Assembly: GCA_026874595.1 (NCBI GenBank)
Contig: CM049315.1
Location: 3,036,664-3,100,663 of the forward strand
From: Sipunculus nudus
Taxonomy: Eukaryota; Annelida; Sipuncula; Golfingiida; Sipunculidae
Reading direction: 5' to 3'
DNA: 64,000 bases
A program made the position numbers and the translations under genes. The stretch's first letter is position 1, and each line of letters begins with the position of its first letter. Below, one piece after another: positions 47,565 to 59,149 of this stretch. The notes under the pieces were generated by a model. That model saw nothing but the letters and a program-made list of their open reading frames with translations, had not been told where the DNA came from and ran no database searches.

Positions 47565-49826
47565 ACAAGGCCTACAGGCCTAATGCGAACCTGTGCAGAG
47601 TTTAGGAGTATGAATGGAGGTTTATTTTTAAAATTTAATATTGATCCTCTTAAGTCCTGCATATCTACCTTAGTCATTATGATTTCAGCAAAATGGACGT
47701 TTCTGACCTGCAAGTTTCATACTGGGACATTTTAAAACCAGAATATGGGTAGTCGACAAGCGATTATGTGTATCCGCAGAAATCAGAGAGGGACGGGTGA
47801 AGTGAGGCATGGATTAAGTGGCAATTGGAATAGAGTGAGGAGTGTTGCATATTAGCATGGATGTCTGCAGCTTAAACGTGAATGTAGGTGGTGCCACCTG
47901 TCATAAAATGGAGAAAATGTCCAGGATGTATAAACCTGCAAAATTTCAGGTGTATAAGTCAAACCATTGCTCAGATATGAGTGATTTTATCCCAAGGCAG
48001 ATGAACAGATGGATGCTGTGCATAAGTGGTTGCAGGTGGTGCCACCAGTTTTGCCTATGATGAAGAGCAATGTGAGATGTATACAAAAGCAAAATTTTGG
48101 CTCAATTGGTCAAACGGTTCCCGAGATTTGAGCTTGGATGTCTGCAGAGTAAAGGTGAATGTAGGTGGTGCCACCTGTCATAAATCTAAAAAGCTGTCCA
48201 GGATGTATAAACCTGCAAAATTTCAGGTGGAAAAGTCAAACCACTTTTGAGATAGGAGTGATTTTATCCCAAGGCAGATGAACAGATGGACGTTGTGCAT
48301 AAGTGGTTGCAGGGGGTGCCACCAGTTTTGCCTATGATGAAGAGCTATGTGAGATCTATACACAAGCAAAATTTTGGCCCAATCGGTCAAACGGTTCCCG
48401 AGATATGAGCTTGGATGTCTGCAGAGTAAACCTGTATGTAGTTGGCGCCACCTGTCATAAAATCAAGAGAGCTGTCCAGGATGTATAAACCTGCAAAATT
48501 TCAGGTGGAAAAGTCAAACAATTGCTAAGATATGAGTGATATTATCCCAAGGCAGATGAACAGATGGACGCTGTTAACAGATGTTCACATTTTTAAAGAT
48601 CTCAAAAATAGAGAAAAAAATTCGCAAAAAATCGAAAAATATAGGTGGCGCCACCAGTCTGCAGGAACTGATGGAACATCTCATGATCAATATGTATGCC
48701 AAAAATCATGACCATCAGTGATGTAGTTAATGAGATATTGAAGTTTTTGTATAAAATTTGTTACTATTCTGGGGGGTACTTTGGGGCCCCATAGCTCAAA
48801 GGAGATTTTTCATGGACCTCTCAGAATGTCAAGTTACAAGTTTCTATGTCCAGCGGTTACGATTTGTGCCAGGTTAACGGACAGACGGACGGACAGACAG
48901 ACGGACGACGGACAAAGGGTGATCGCTATAGCTCAGATGACCTACAGTCAGCTGAGCTAAAAAACCATTTAAACAAACTTGAGAGAGCTTATCTCGGAGA
49001 TCATTTCTGTGAAATATTGAACCATTTGGCTGAATCATTTCAGAGAAGCAAATTATTAAATGGATATTTAGCTTTTTCTCCCTGAAATATAATTACACGA
49101 CTGGGCCTCCCGAGCGCCAACATCCAAACCATGCAGAGTGTCTGGTATAAGTTATTATAACTAGTTGTACAATCCATGTAAAATAAATAATATTTATGTA
49201 AATGTAAGTTAATGCAGGTGGTGCCACAAAACATTCAATTCCATAACATTTGATATGTGACAGATTTTTGCATTAATTTTGGGGATGCTAGCTCGTGCTA
49301 TTCCTGATTGCCCTCGTACAGAAAAGGTTGATGCAGGTGGCGCAACCAATATATCCAATTCATATATGAGTCATGTGACCAACATTTGCATAAAAGTTGG
49401 TAAAGGTAGCTCCAACCGTTTCTGATATTGTACTTTTAGTATCCTTTTTTGGCCAAATGACTAAGTTCAGCTTCCTGTAACTCGGCCAAAATTCACAGAA
49501 CTGGAACCATTTGAACTAACTTGAAAGAGATTGTTTCAGAGTTTATTCCTGTGAAATATTGAACAATTTGGCTGGACAGTTTGGGAGAAGAAGATTTTAA
49601 GGTTTTTTTCACTTTTTCCCTATAAAATCTTAGTAAAAAATGCAGATAGCAAAAAAAAAAGAAGCAAAATCTGATTCAGTTTTTTCGATGAATAATTTTT
49701 TGCAGAAAATTTGGAATTGATAGCTTCTGCCGATTTTGAGATAGTAGTGATTTACATACAGACGACGGACACTGGCCTACGGACGAAGGACAACTCAACA
49801 CCATATCATATGCTCACAGGTTCGCT
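47565..49826 (+). mobile_element. Family C element, copy 3, mosaic with a B-element end
   Basis: Starts ACAAGGCCTACAGGCC and ends CACAGGTTCGC (49815-49825). It has ~280-bp units at 47860-48560. At about 48565 it switches into B-family sequence (module plus 'tatagctcagatgacc' / 'gtcagctgagct' terminus, to 48962), then returns to C sequence ('aacaaacttgagagagctta' onward). Short shared stretches at both switches (CTGTTAACAG; AACCATTT) suggest microhomology-driven rearrangement. Confidence 0.7.
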
Positions 49827-50033
49827 AAAAAATAAAATCTGGTAAGGAGTGGCCGACAAAAATGTGTTTCAAATTGACAGCAGTCCTCTGATACATTGTT
49901 GATACATGTTTGCATTTCATCACAAAATTTTAATAATCATCATTTCAAATATATATGTTTTTCACAATCCATCCAGCTGGCAATGACCCACAAATTACCC
50001 AGACAATATTTCAATGAATTAAAGCTCACAATG

Positions 50034-50100
<67 letters not shown>

Positions 50101-51987
50101 ATATTATTTATTATTTTAATAATGATTATAATAATAATTATAATAATAATATGATTATGATTATAATTATATTATTCAACTCCGAAGATTTTATTTACAA
50201 CTTTTTTTTATATTTATTCATTATATATGGCATTTTTTCCCTGTCAAAATACTATGTATTATTAAATTATTTTAATAAATTTATTAAGATGCAGTCTTGT
50301 TGCCCATGTAAGCATGTGCAAGTACAGAAAACATAAGTTTGTCTTGTTTAAGAGTGTCCAAATTTTCAGCACTGTGGCCAGATTATTTGGGCCAGGACAG
50401 TACTTAAACCAAAGGAATTCATGCTTCAGTTTTGTCCTGTTATGACCTTTGACCTGCCTTGTGCTTAAATCTATGAACAACGAAAATAATATATATCAGA
50501 TTCAGTGTCAGCTCACACACACACACAGACCACATTCTGAGGACTAGTTGTAGATACCGCTATATTGAGAACACCTGAGGTGGTCCAACAAACAGAAGCA
50601 TCAAGAGATCTGACATCTTTAATACAGGTACCTCTCTCTTCAGGACAATTAAGGTTACTGTGTGATCAATAAGCAGTTATACTTCATATACAATTCATAT
50701 TGAAACTGGTCATCTATTGCACTGGGTATTGCCAACATGAAAATATATGTGGTAGCCTTTACATCTTAAACAGGATTTCATTGTGATAATGCAATCAAAC
50801 ATTCTTAAATATCTCAATATTGTGTGTAAGTCACATGTTCCACTATTATATCCTATAAATCTAGGTGCATCACAACTCATCAGAACATGAAAAGTTATCA
50901 TTATCAGCACGGAGCCCAACTCTTTATTCTAAAGCTATTGTACAGCCTGATTTGCCAAAAATGAGTGAGTATATAAACCATCCAAACTGAATTAGGCAGG
51001 GAGTCAGCAAGATTCCCTTTTTCCTTTCTACATTATATTCTGTCAACTCTTACTTGGCCAACGGGGGTAGATTGGTCCCATCACAAGTCACATGATACTG
51101 ACCAAATTCACATGATATGGACCTGGATCACATGATGTAAATATTTGCATCTGCTAAAACATAAATTCTGAAAATGAACAATGTGTCTCTGATTTTACAA
51201 GGATGACGTTTACTCCCTGATGACCATGTGACCTGCACACTGAATAAAAACAGCAACAAAACAGTCAAGTTTCATTCCACATTCAAAAACTCAGAGGCAA
51301 TGGTAATTAAATAAAAACAAAAAATTGGCTCATTATATTTATGATTATAAGAATAAAGACATTTCATGCCAACAATACCAGTAACTGATCAATATTTACT
51401 ATAAGCACTTTTACAAACTGAAATTTGTTTTGTACAAACACCAGATAGCTGCACATGTATACTTTTTTCACAAGGCATTAAATTGGCCAAAAAATTGAAA
51501 TACATAAAAAAATTAAAATACTAAATCTTATTTTGGCACATAAGTCAAGGCACATAGAAGCAATAACGTATTTCATTTTAGCTGCATACAATAGAGGCAA
51601 ACATAACAAATGTTAACAATTATTTTAATCTAAAACAAACCATAAATGCACAACCTTTGGTTTCATTTAATGCGTATAAAAAGCTTAGCTCAAGCAATCT
51701 CAATGCAGCTGTGCTGGATATATAGGTGTAATTTGCATATCAAAATAAGTCCAAACAGCCTTTCTTTATACACTCACTATGTATCTGATTGGCTTACAGC
51801 TGTTTATATACATATTTTCATCCCTTTTGCATTTATAAGACTGATCAGTTGACAGCTCTGCATGTTCAAAATATCACATTTGCTATTGCATATCTAATAT
51901 AATAATAAAAGGACCATCATCACCATTGGATAAAGCTGATTATATAAACTCATATGTTTATAACTATATAGGTTTATATAATCTAAA
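49827..51987. other. Intergenic sequence with an (AT)n tract, no clear gene
   Basis: Contains a ~58-bp (TA)n at 50036-50096, an A/T-rich stretch to 50290, an (AC)5 at 50513-50525 and otherwise unrecognised sequence. Open frames in the AT tract (IYIYIY) are artefacts. Confidence 0.6.
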
Positions 51988-53668
51988 CTAGATGTGTCGG
52001 AATGACACGAATGCCCCCGCCTGGGGCAAATTAGAAACATTTGTTAAATTTTGTAAAATTTTTTAAGTTCAGGAAGTGTTGTATGGTCAAAAGTAGGTCA
52101 ACAAGGGCAAAATGCAAACTCGATCTGTAAAGGGTCATTATCAAGCAACACACCAAAAATCAGGCCAGTATCTGCAGGTATTGTGAAAAAAAGTCCATAT
52201 ATGTGCATTTTTCATGAAAATTTCTGTCTTTCATGAAATTTTCTATGTTCAGGATCTGTCATACGGTGAAAAATAGGTTAACTGGGACGAAACGCGAACT
52301 GGATCTGTAAGTGGTCATTATGCGCCCACAGACCAAACATTAGGCCAGTATCTGTAAGCATTGCATTGCGAAACTAGAATATTAGCAAAAGTTGATAATC
52401 ATTTATAAATTTAAATTGGAGAGGTATATACCATGTTTCATAACAATCCACCAAATGCTTCCTGAGAAATAAGCTCCTAAGTTTTTTTCTATACTAAGCT
52501 CTGTGACCTTGAAAAGTAGGTCAAGATCACCCATCTTTGAACTTGACCAAGATTTTGTAAATATAATGCAATAGCACTGAAGAAATGAAGTTCCTGTGTT
52601 GAATACCTTTGGAGATATCCTGCACAAAAGGCCAAAATTGAAAAAATCCGATAAAATTTCATTAAAAAATCAGAAATTGCAGGTGGCGCCACCAAAATTG
52701 TGCAGCACATACAGACCATCAGTCCCAATGATCATAGTAAGTTTTGTGAAAATCCACACAATCGTTCCTGAGATATAAACTTCTGAGTGTTTTTCTATAA
52801 TCAGCTCTAAAATGTAGAAAAATGGGTCAAGGTCACTCATCTTCGAACTTGACTGAGATTTTATCGATATACATCTTCACTGATGAAATAAAATTCCAAT
52901 GGTGAATCCTTTTAGAGATATCCCGCTCACAAGGTAAAAGTTAACAGACGCGGAACGGACGGACGGACAGACAGACACCGGACAGACAGATGGACAGACG
53001 GACAGCTTGGGTGACGACAATAGCCCATCAGCCTATGAGCTGAGGGCTAAAAATGGCTGTACATGTGTATTTGTCATGAAAATTTCTTTTTTTCAAGTTT
53101 AGGAGCCGTAAAACGGTCAAAAGGTCAACCGGGACCAAACGCGAACTCGATCTGAAACTGGTCATTATCTGCCCACACACCAAAAATCAGGCCAATATCT
53201 GCAGGCATTGCGAAAAAAAGTCCGTACATGTGTATCTGTCATGAAAATTTCTATTTTTCATGAAATTTTCTAAGTTTAGGAGCCGTAAAACGGTCAAAGG
53301 TAGGTCAACCGGGACGAAACGCAAACTCGATCTGTAACTGGTCATTATCTGCCCACACACCAAAAATCAGGCCAATACCTGCAGGCATTGCGAAAAAAAG
53401 TCCATACATGTGTATTTGTCATGAAAATTTCTATTTTTCATGAAATTTTCTAAGTTTAGGAGCCGTAAAACGGTCAAAAGTAGGTCAACCGGGACGAAAC
53501 GCGAACTCGATCTGTAACTGGTCATTATCTGCCCACACACCAAAAATCAGGCCAATATCTGGAGGCATTGCAAAAAAAAGTCCGTACAACTGTTTGATTT
53601 CGGAATGACGGAAGGACGGACATGGGTAAAACTATATGCCCCAGCCACTTTGTTGCAGGGGCATAAAA
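51988..53668 (+). mobile_element. Family F repeat with 180-bp tandem units (host of a nested G element)
   Basis: Begins CTAGATGTGTCGGAATGACA then TGCCCCCGCCTGGGGCA (a hairpin) and ends ATGCCCCAGCC..GCAGGGGCAT. Units of exactly 180 bp start at 53221, 53401 and 53581 ('tccgtacatgtgtat', 'aggagccgtaaaacggtcaa', 'caaccgggacgaaacgcgaa'). Earlier units at 52030-52370 precede the nested element. No protein is encoded. Confidence 0.75.
52374..53051 (+). mobile_element. Family G element, copy 1, nested in family F
   Basis: From CTAGAATATTAGCAAAAG to 'gagctgagggctaaaa'. It contains 'aagtaggtcaagatcaccca', one GGTGGCGCCACC (52682-52693) and a GGACGGACGGACAG run at about 52950-53000. Family F sequence continues on both sides. 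The 5' inverted motif AGCCCTCAGCC present in copy 2 is missing here. Confidence 0.75.
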
Positions 53669-53682
53669 AGGTTCTTTCTTAC

Positions 53683-53751
53683 AGTTTGCTGCTCCTGCAG
53701 CCATGAAAACACGACTCGGTAGACGTTCCCATCAAACTGATAAAGGCTCCT
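53683..53751 (-). CDS. Candidate internal exon of an unrecognised gene
   Basis: A 69-nt minus-strand stretch between acceptor ACTCTAAG (with a CTAAT branch-like site) and donor CAAACT|GTAAGA encodes RSLYQFDGNVYRVVFSWLQE plus QQT, phase 0 at both ends. The composition looks protein-like rather than repeat-like, but I do not recognise a family, and no flanking exon could be confirmed. It starts 15 bp after the F repeat ends. It may be chance. Confidence 0.3.
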
Positions 53752-54270
53752 CTTAGAGTCATGATATTAGTCATGCCAAAAACTACACTGCAGTGGGTGT
53801 CCATACTGTCATAATGTGACAGCTGTTCACAGCTTTATGAAGATGGTAATCCTAAATGAATTAATACAAAAGAAAACACAGGAATTTACATAAACAAAAG
53901 CATAAATCCATCATTTCCAATGCCTTGCAGATATTAAACAAACATGCATTATGCTGAATTATAACATAAATTTCTTTACACACTCAGGGTGTTTTCTGAT
54001 ACAAGTATAAACCCTTTCCTGTTTACATTTATTTTAGATTTCTGACACATTCTGACCTGATTTGAATTCACATTACAGGCAATATCTTTTCAATTTTTGT
54101 TTTATCTTTACAAACATTTCAACAGTTTAACAATTGGTGTGGTATATTTGAAGGAATATAAATTTTGCAGGCAGAAAAAATAAAGAAAAACTACTATATT
54201 TGTTTATTTAAAATATTTTTGCCACATGAAGATTTTCAGTGTAGTCCTTTATATGGCATATGATGCTACT

Positions 54271-54354
54271 CTAGGTAGTTTCAGGCAAGCGAAAGTGACA
54301 GCAGCTGCTCATGAAATTAAAGCTCATAATGACAGTGTCACCGGTTTCCCACAG
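54271..54354 (-). CDS. Candidate terminal exon with poly(A) signal
   Basis: Minus strand: acceptor TGTCTACACAG, then LWETGDTVIMSFNFMSSCCH followed by FRLPETT and TAG, with AATAAA at 54203-54208 about 65 bp on. No family is recognised. The plus strand also has an open frame of 83 codons here with no known motif. It cannot be spliced with 53683-53751 in one transcript unless as an alternative end. Confidence 0.25.
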   Translation of the reverse strand: MWETGDTVIMSFNFMSSCCHFRLPETT

Positions 54355-54494
54355 CTGTGTAGACAGTTCATTCTGGCTGGTCTGACTCTGTGCTCTTGTG
54401 TTTGTCAACTATTCCTTTTACTCCCTATAAAACAAAACAAAAAATATATATGTACCCACCACTATATCAAACACTGAGACATATTTATTACAAC

Positions 54495-55660
54495 AAGGGG
54501 ACCCATGGGTCACCTTGCTCAGCTGAACATACTTATTTTTTATATATATACATTAGCATTTGAAAAGCTAAGAGATGTACCAGTAATAATTGTTATGGAA
54601 TTTCTGGTTCAGGAGTAATGTCCTGGAGTTAGATTTCTTTCTATCTATAAATTGTACATATGAAAGAATACATGAAAATGTAACCACGTTGCCATGTTGT
54701 TAAATCTTTTTTAAACCATAATTTCACAAGCATATGTATACTATGGTTTGCTTTATATTCCCGAGGCTGAAATTTCATGATTTCTTCACTTTGACTGATT
54801 CAAGAGGGTTTCATTTTCGTGACTGCATCAGAAGTTATGAAAACTACAATATCTCACTCATTTATAGTTCAGTCATTAGCTTATGTTTTGTGTCACAGTT
54901 GACTAGGATGTATTCCTTGTGAATACTGTGTGTTTTACAATAGTTAATGCTTCTATGCATGGGCCAGTTTCAATACCATGCATATATAAGGTTGCTGAAT
55001 AGGTTGTTTCCAGGGGTGTGATAACTATTCATCTGTTTATGCAGAAGCATCATTCAATTTTGTTCATCTTAGTTGATGGGACATCTTAATCCAAAGGTTT
55101 TCATATTTGCGATTATTTCACATTCGCAAATATCGTGAAAATAAAACCCTCGTGAATATAAAGGCAGCCACAGTAGTTTGATGAATCAAAGAAAACTTTG
55201 TCACTAGCGATGCATACAAAGTCAGTATGCTTGTGTGTGGGGTGTTTTTTTTTGGGGGGGGGGGAGGAGGGGGAGCTCAGGTCTTTTGGACCACACCAAA
55301 CCCAGCAGGCTACAGCCCTGAATTACAATACAATTTTTTATTCAGAACAATACATAACTAGATTGAATATGTAAGTATATAACCTGACCATCAGCAGCTT
55401 CTGGCAGAAGGAAGTTTGTTGTTTATATGTCTATTAATGTTAACTGTAAGAAATCAGTAATACATGGAAGCAGGATAAACATTTTTATAAATCATGAAAT
55501 TCAACAAGAAGTAGAAATAATTTTATGAATCATTAAACAGAGATATAGGTACTTTCAGCCTATTTCTACAATGTTATTTTCCAATAATGTCATGACCTTT
55601 AGACTTTAATTTATCCAAAGAAATAATCAAAATTTATTCTTGAGATATTAATTGACCAAG
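54495..55660. repeat. 5' end of a D-type element, then unrecognised sequence
   Basis: ACAAGGGGACCCATGGGTCA and CTCAGCTGA at 54495-54530 match the starts at 55696, 58744, 14576 and 46646. The following ~1.1 kb has no matching 3' terminus. A poly-G tract sits at about 55251-55263. No gene seen. Confidence 0.45.
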
Positions 55661-55661
55661 A

Positions 55662-55690
<29 letters not shown>
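55662..55690. repeat. (TAA)n microsatellite
   Basis: About nine ATA/TAA repeats directly before the start of the D element. Confidence 0.9.
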
Positions 55691-55695
<5 letters not shown>

Positions 55696-55696
<1 letters not shown>

Positions 55697-58620
55697 CAAG
55701 GGACCCATGGGTCACGGTGCTCAGCTGAAAATTGAACTTTTTGCAAATGCAAAATATGCAAAATATTCAATTGTAATGTTTTTCATTTATATAAGAATAT
55801 GAGAAGTAAAGAGGAAAGGGGCCCTACTTCTTGGTTATAGTAAAGTTAAAAAAATATGACTGCAAACTAATACTCTGACAAGACTGTCATGAAGAAAAAC
55901 AGTAAAAGTTTTGAGATACTGTGAAGCATATGAAAATTTACAGATAGACAGGAAAGTGGACAGAATGGACTAATACCTTTTTTTTACTTTCAAGGGAATA
56001 ATGCATTTAACATTATATATAAGCCTGTTTTTTAAGCATATCCACTTTTTCCATTAAAAGTTTTTATCTTAATTATTATTTTTATTTACATGTTTTATAA
56101 ATTTTAATAAAAAAAAATGAAAATATAAGTTAAAATATTAGAATTGTTGCTAAAGTTGCAATCATTATATATCGTGAGTAAAAAACTGAAAATATAAGTT
56201 AAATATTAGAATTGTTGCAAAAGTTGCAATCATTATATATCCAGAGTGTAGCTCATATTGGGTCATATTATGCATACACATATATATTATTATTTTTAAA
56301 TCAGAACTGTTTAAACTGAATTTAAAAGAAAATAATGCCACAACATGGAATCTACGAGATTATTCCTTGAATTCTATTAAAGAGTTTTGCACACTGGAGT
56401 TTTCAGTACATGCTTAAGTTTATTCACTGAAATCAAATAAAAGATTCAGTAAATTTGATAAAATAAAACATCTTTTCAAATAAAGTATACACACTGTTGG
56501 TTGAATGAGGGACAAAAAATATCATTGTGCTAATTACTATCTCAGATTTAATTTATAACTGGAATTAATAGTCAATATCACACCTGGTGAAGTTTTTACT
56601 CTTCTGAAGTAAGGAATTACTTATCTAATGAACATCCACACTTTCATAGCAATACACCACTTTGTGGACACAATTAAATGTGCACTTTAATCATTGTAAC
56701 CCTGGTGGTACAATACAAAATCTAAAATGTAGCATAAGGGGGGGGGGGGGGGGTGCAGGGCAGAAGAGAAACCTGCTGGTAGTGGCCAAGCTGAGCCAAG
56801 GCTAGCTGCCTGGGGTTGGTTACATAATGCAAGTGAAGGCTTTACTACTAGGTGGGCTAGATGTAAACAACACTTGACATGGTGTATGAAAACTTGAACT
56901 AGAATATCAGCGAAAGCTGACAAAAGCCCTCAGCCAAAAGAACAGTGTTTAGAGGTGGTAACAGTAACAAGTACTAAATATCTGTTCTCACATGGATGTT
57001 TATCTGTACATGTCTCAGTTATAAATTTAAAATGGAGAGGTATGTACCATGATTCATAACAATCCACCAAATGCTTCCTGAAAAATAAGTTTTATTCTAT
57101 TATAAGCTCTGTGACCTTGAAAAGTAGGTCAAGGTCACCGATCTTCGAACATGAACGAGATTTTTGTCGATATACATCTTCACCAAAGAAATAAAATTCC
57201 TATTGTGAATCCTTTTCGAGATATCCCGCTCACAAGGCCAAAGTTGAAAAATCCAAGAAAAATTCAATAAAAAATCAGAAATTGCAGGTGGCGCCCCCAA
57301 ACTTGTGCAGCAGTTACAGACCATCAGTCCCTATGATCATAGTAAGTATTGTGAAAATCCATCAAATGGTTCCTGAGAAATAAGCTTCTAAATGTTTTTT
57401 CTATAATCAGCTCTAAAACGTAGAAAAATAGGTCAAGGTCACCCATCTTCGAACTTGACCGAGATTTTGTCAATATACATCTTCACCGAAAAAATAAAAT
57501 TCCTACGGTGAATCCTTTTCGAGATATCCCGCTCACAAGCCCAAAGTTGAAAAATCCAAGAAAAATTCATTAAAAATCAGAAATTGTAGGTGGCGCCACC
57601 AAACTTGTATAGCAGGTACAGACTATCAGTCCCAATAATCATAGTCAGTTTTGTGAAAATCCACCTAATGGTTCCTGAGTAATAAGCATCTAAGTGTTTT
57701 TCTATAATCAGCTCTAAAATGTAGAAAAATAGGTCAAGGTCACCCATCTTCGAACTTGACCGAGATTTTGTCGATATACATCTTTACCGAGGAAATAAAA
57801 TTCTGACGGTGAATCCTTTTCAAGATATCCCGCTCACAAGGTAAAAGTTAACGGACGCCGGACGGACGGACGGACGGACAGCTTGGGTGACGACAATAGC
57901 CCATCAGCCTAAGGGCTGAGGGCTAATAAAAGCTTTTCTTTTCAATTAATTCCTTTGAAATTTCAGATTTTAAAAGATTAAAGCCTTATGTATATATGCT
58001 ATGAAAATTAAATCAACAGTGCTTACACGGAAAAAATGTGCCATTGCCAAAGTTGGACAAAATTTAAGGTATTGATTTTAATGCTAATAAAAATTTGCAA
58101 AATTCAGATCTAATTTTGGGTAAATAATTGAATCTTGATTAAATAAAGTTATATTTCCTGAAAAAAGTCTCTAGCTTCAGCAAATTCTCATGTTAGGTGA
58201 GTAAATATATTTCCTGATTTTTTTAAAATTGCATTATATTTTGGCCCATAACTTCAAAATAATACCCAACACTGACCTAATTTTTTGTAGGTTCATAGAA
58301 AATGTATGGGAAAATATGAATACTAAATATGATCAAAAACAGATCAGTGGTTTTGATATTAGGCAGCCTTGAAGTGTAACAATGGCTTTTTTATGGAAAA
58401 CGGAGGTTTTTCCTTAATATCTCGAAGAAATGAAGTCCTAATGACCCAATTTTCGGTATGGAAGGAGATTTTGAGGACATCTAATGGTATGCTAAATTTT
58501 GGAATCGTAGGTCCAACAGTTTCAAAAGGTGCCCTGTTAACGGACGGCCGACCGGCCGGATGGACAACGGACAAAGGACCACGACTATAGCTCAGATGAC
58601 TTATAGTCAGCTGAGCTAAT
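55696..58620 (+). mobile_element. Family D element (about 1.9 kb) carrying a nested G element
   Basis: Starts ACAAGGGACCCATGGGTCAC plus GTGCTCAGCTGA; ends with an ACGGACGG-type run, 'cacgactatagctcagatga' and AGTCAGCTGAGCT. CTCAGCTGA at the start and TCAGCTGAG at the end are inverted. It includes a poly-G tract (about 56739-56753). Sequence at 56860-56895 and 57930-58620 aligns with 35360-35966, showing the G element interrupts it. Confidence 0.7.
56899..57926 (+). mobile_element. Family G element, copy 2, with matching inverted ends
   Basis: AGCCCTCAGCC (56925-56935) and GGCTGAGGGCT (57914-57924) are exact 11-bp inverted repeats. Internal ~300-bp units carry 'tcaaggtcacccatcttcga', 'gagatatcccgctcacaag' and GGTGGCGCCACC (57589-57600; a one-base variant at about 57288). 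(GGAC)n lies at about 57860-57880. No coding capacity. Confidence 0.8.
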
Positions 58621-58743
58621 AATACATGTACATTTCCTCTGTGATGCAAAATCCCTGACAAACATACTTAAAGCACTGCCACACCATATACAAAGCACCC
58701 ATTTATTTTTTAACCTATCCCTACCACTCTCACCAATTTAAAA

Positions 58744-59149
58744 ACAAGGGACCTATGGGTCACTGTGCTCAGCTGACGTTAACCTTGAAGGTGAAAATCT
58801 AAAATAATATCTAATGGAGATAAAGTGTAAGAGGAAGAGGTAATAAAGGCCATGGTTGGTTTATATGATTGGTTTGTATTGATGAGCAAGAAATTGTTGC
58901 AAAAAATATTTTGTGACCTGACCATGTGTTTCCTAATGTTGAAACTAAAGCATGTGAGCAGTTTGTGAACAAATGATCTGTACTATTACCATGATCATTA
59001 GTTGGTTTTTCGAATAACTGTTGACATTTCAGTAGTTTACACATTTGTTCAATTGAATCTATTTTTTTGTATAATATATATTATTGAATATATATGTATT
59101 TTATTTATGAAATGTATACAGTTGAAATATAGCTAATTAACAACATAAA
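58744..59149. repeat. D-type 5' end and unrecognised sequence
   Basis: ACAAGGGACCTATGGGTCAC and GTGCTCAGCTGA mark an element start. What follows is unlike the other copies until the E element at 59150; it may be one longer composite. Confidence 0.4.

Noticed and set aside
50039-50096. A centromere- or origin-like AT tract
   Set aside because: A plain (TA)n microsatellite in unrecognised sequence; nothing else supports a special role.
51188-51270. Possible short terminal exon (CAGHMVIRE, minus strand) after acceptor TTTTATTCAG
   Set aside because: Only nine codons, no poly(A) signal nearby and no identified partner exon.
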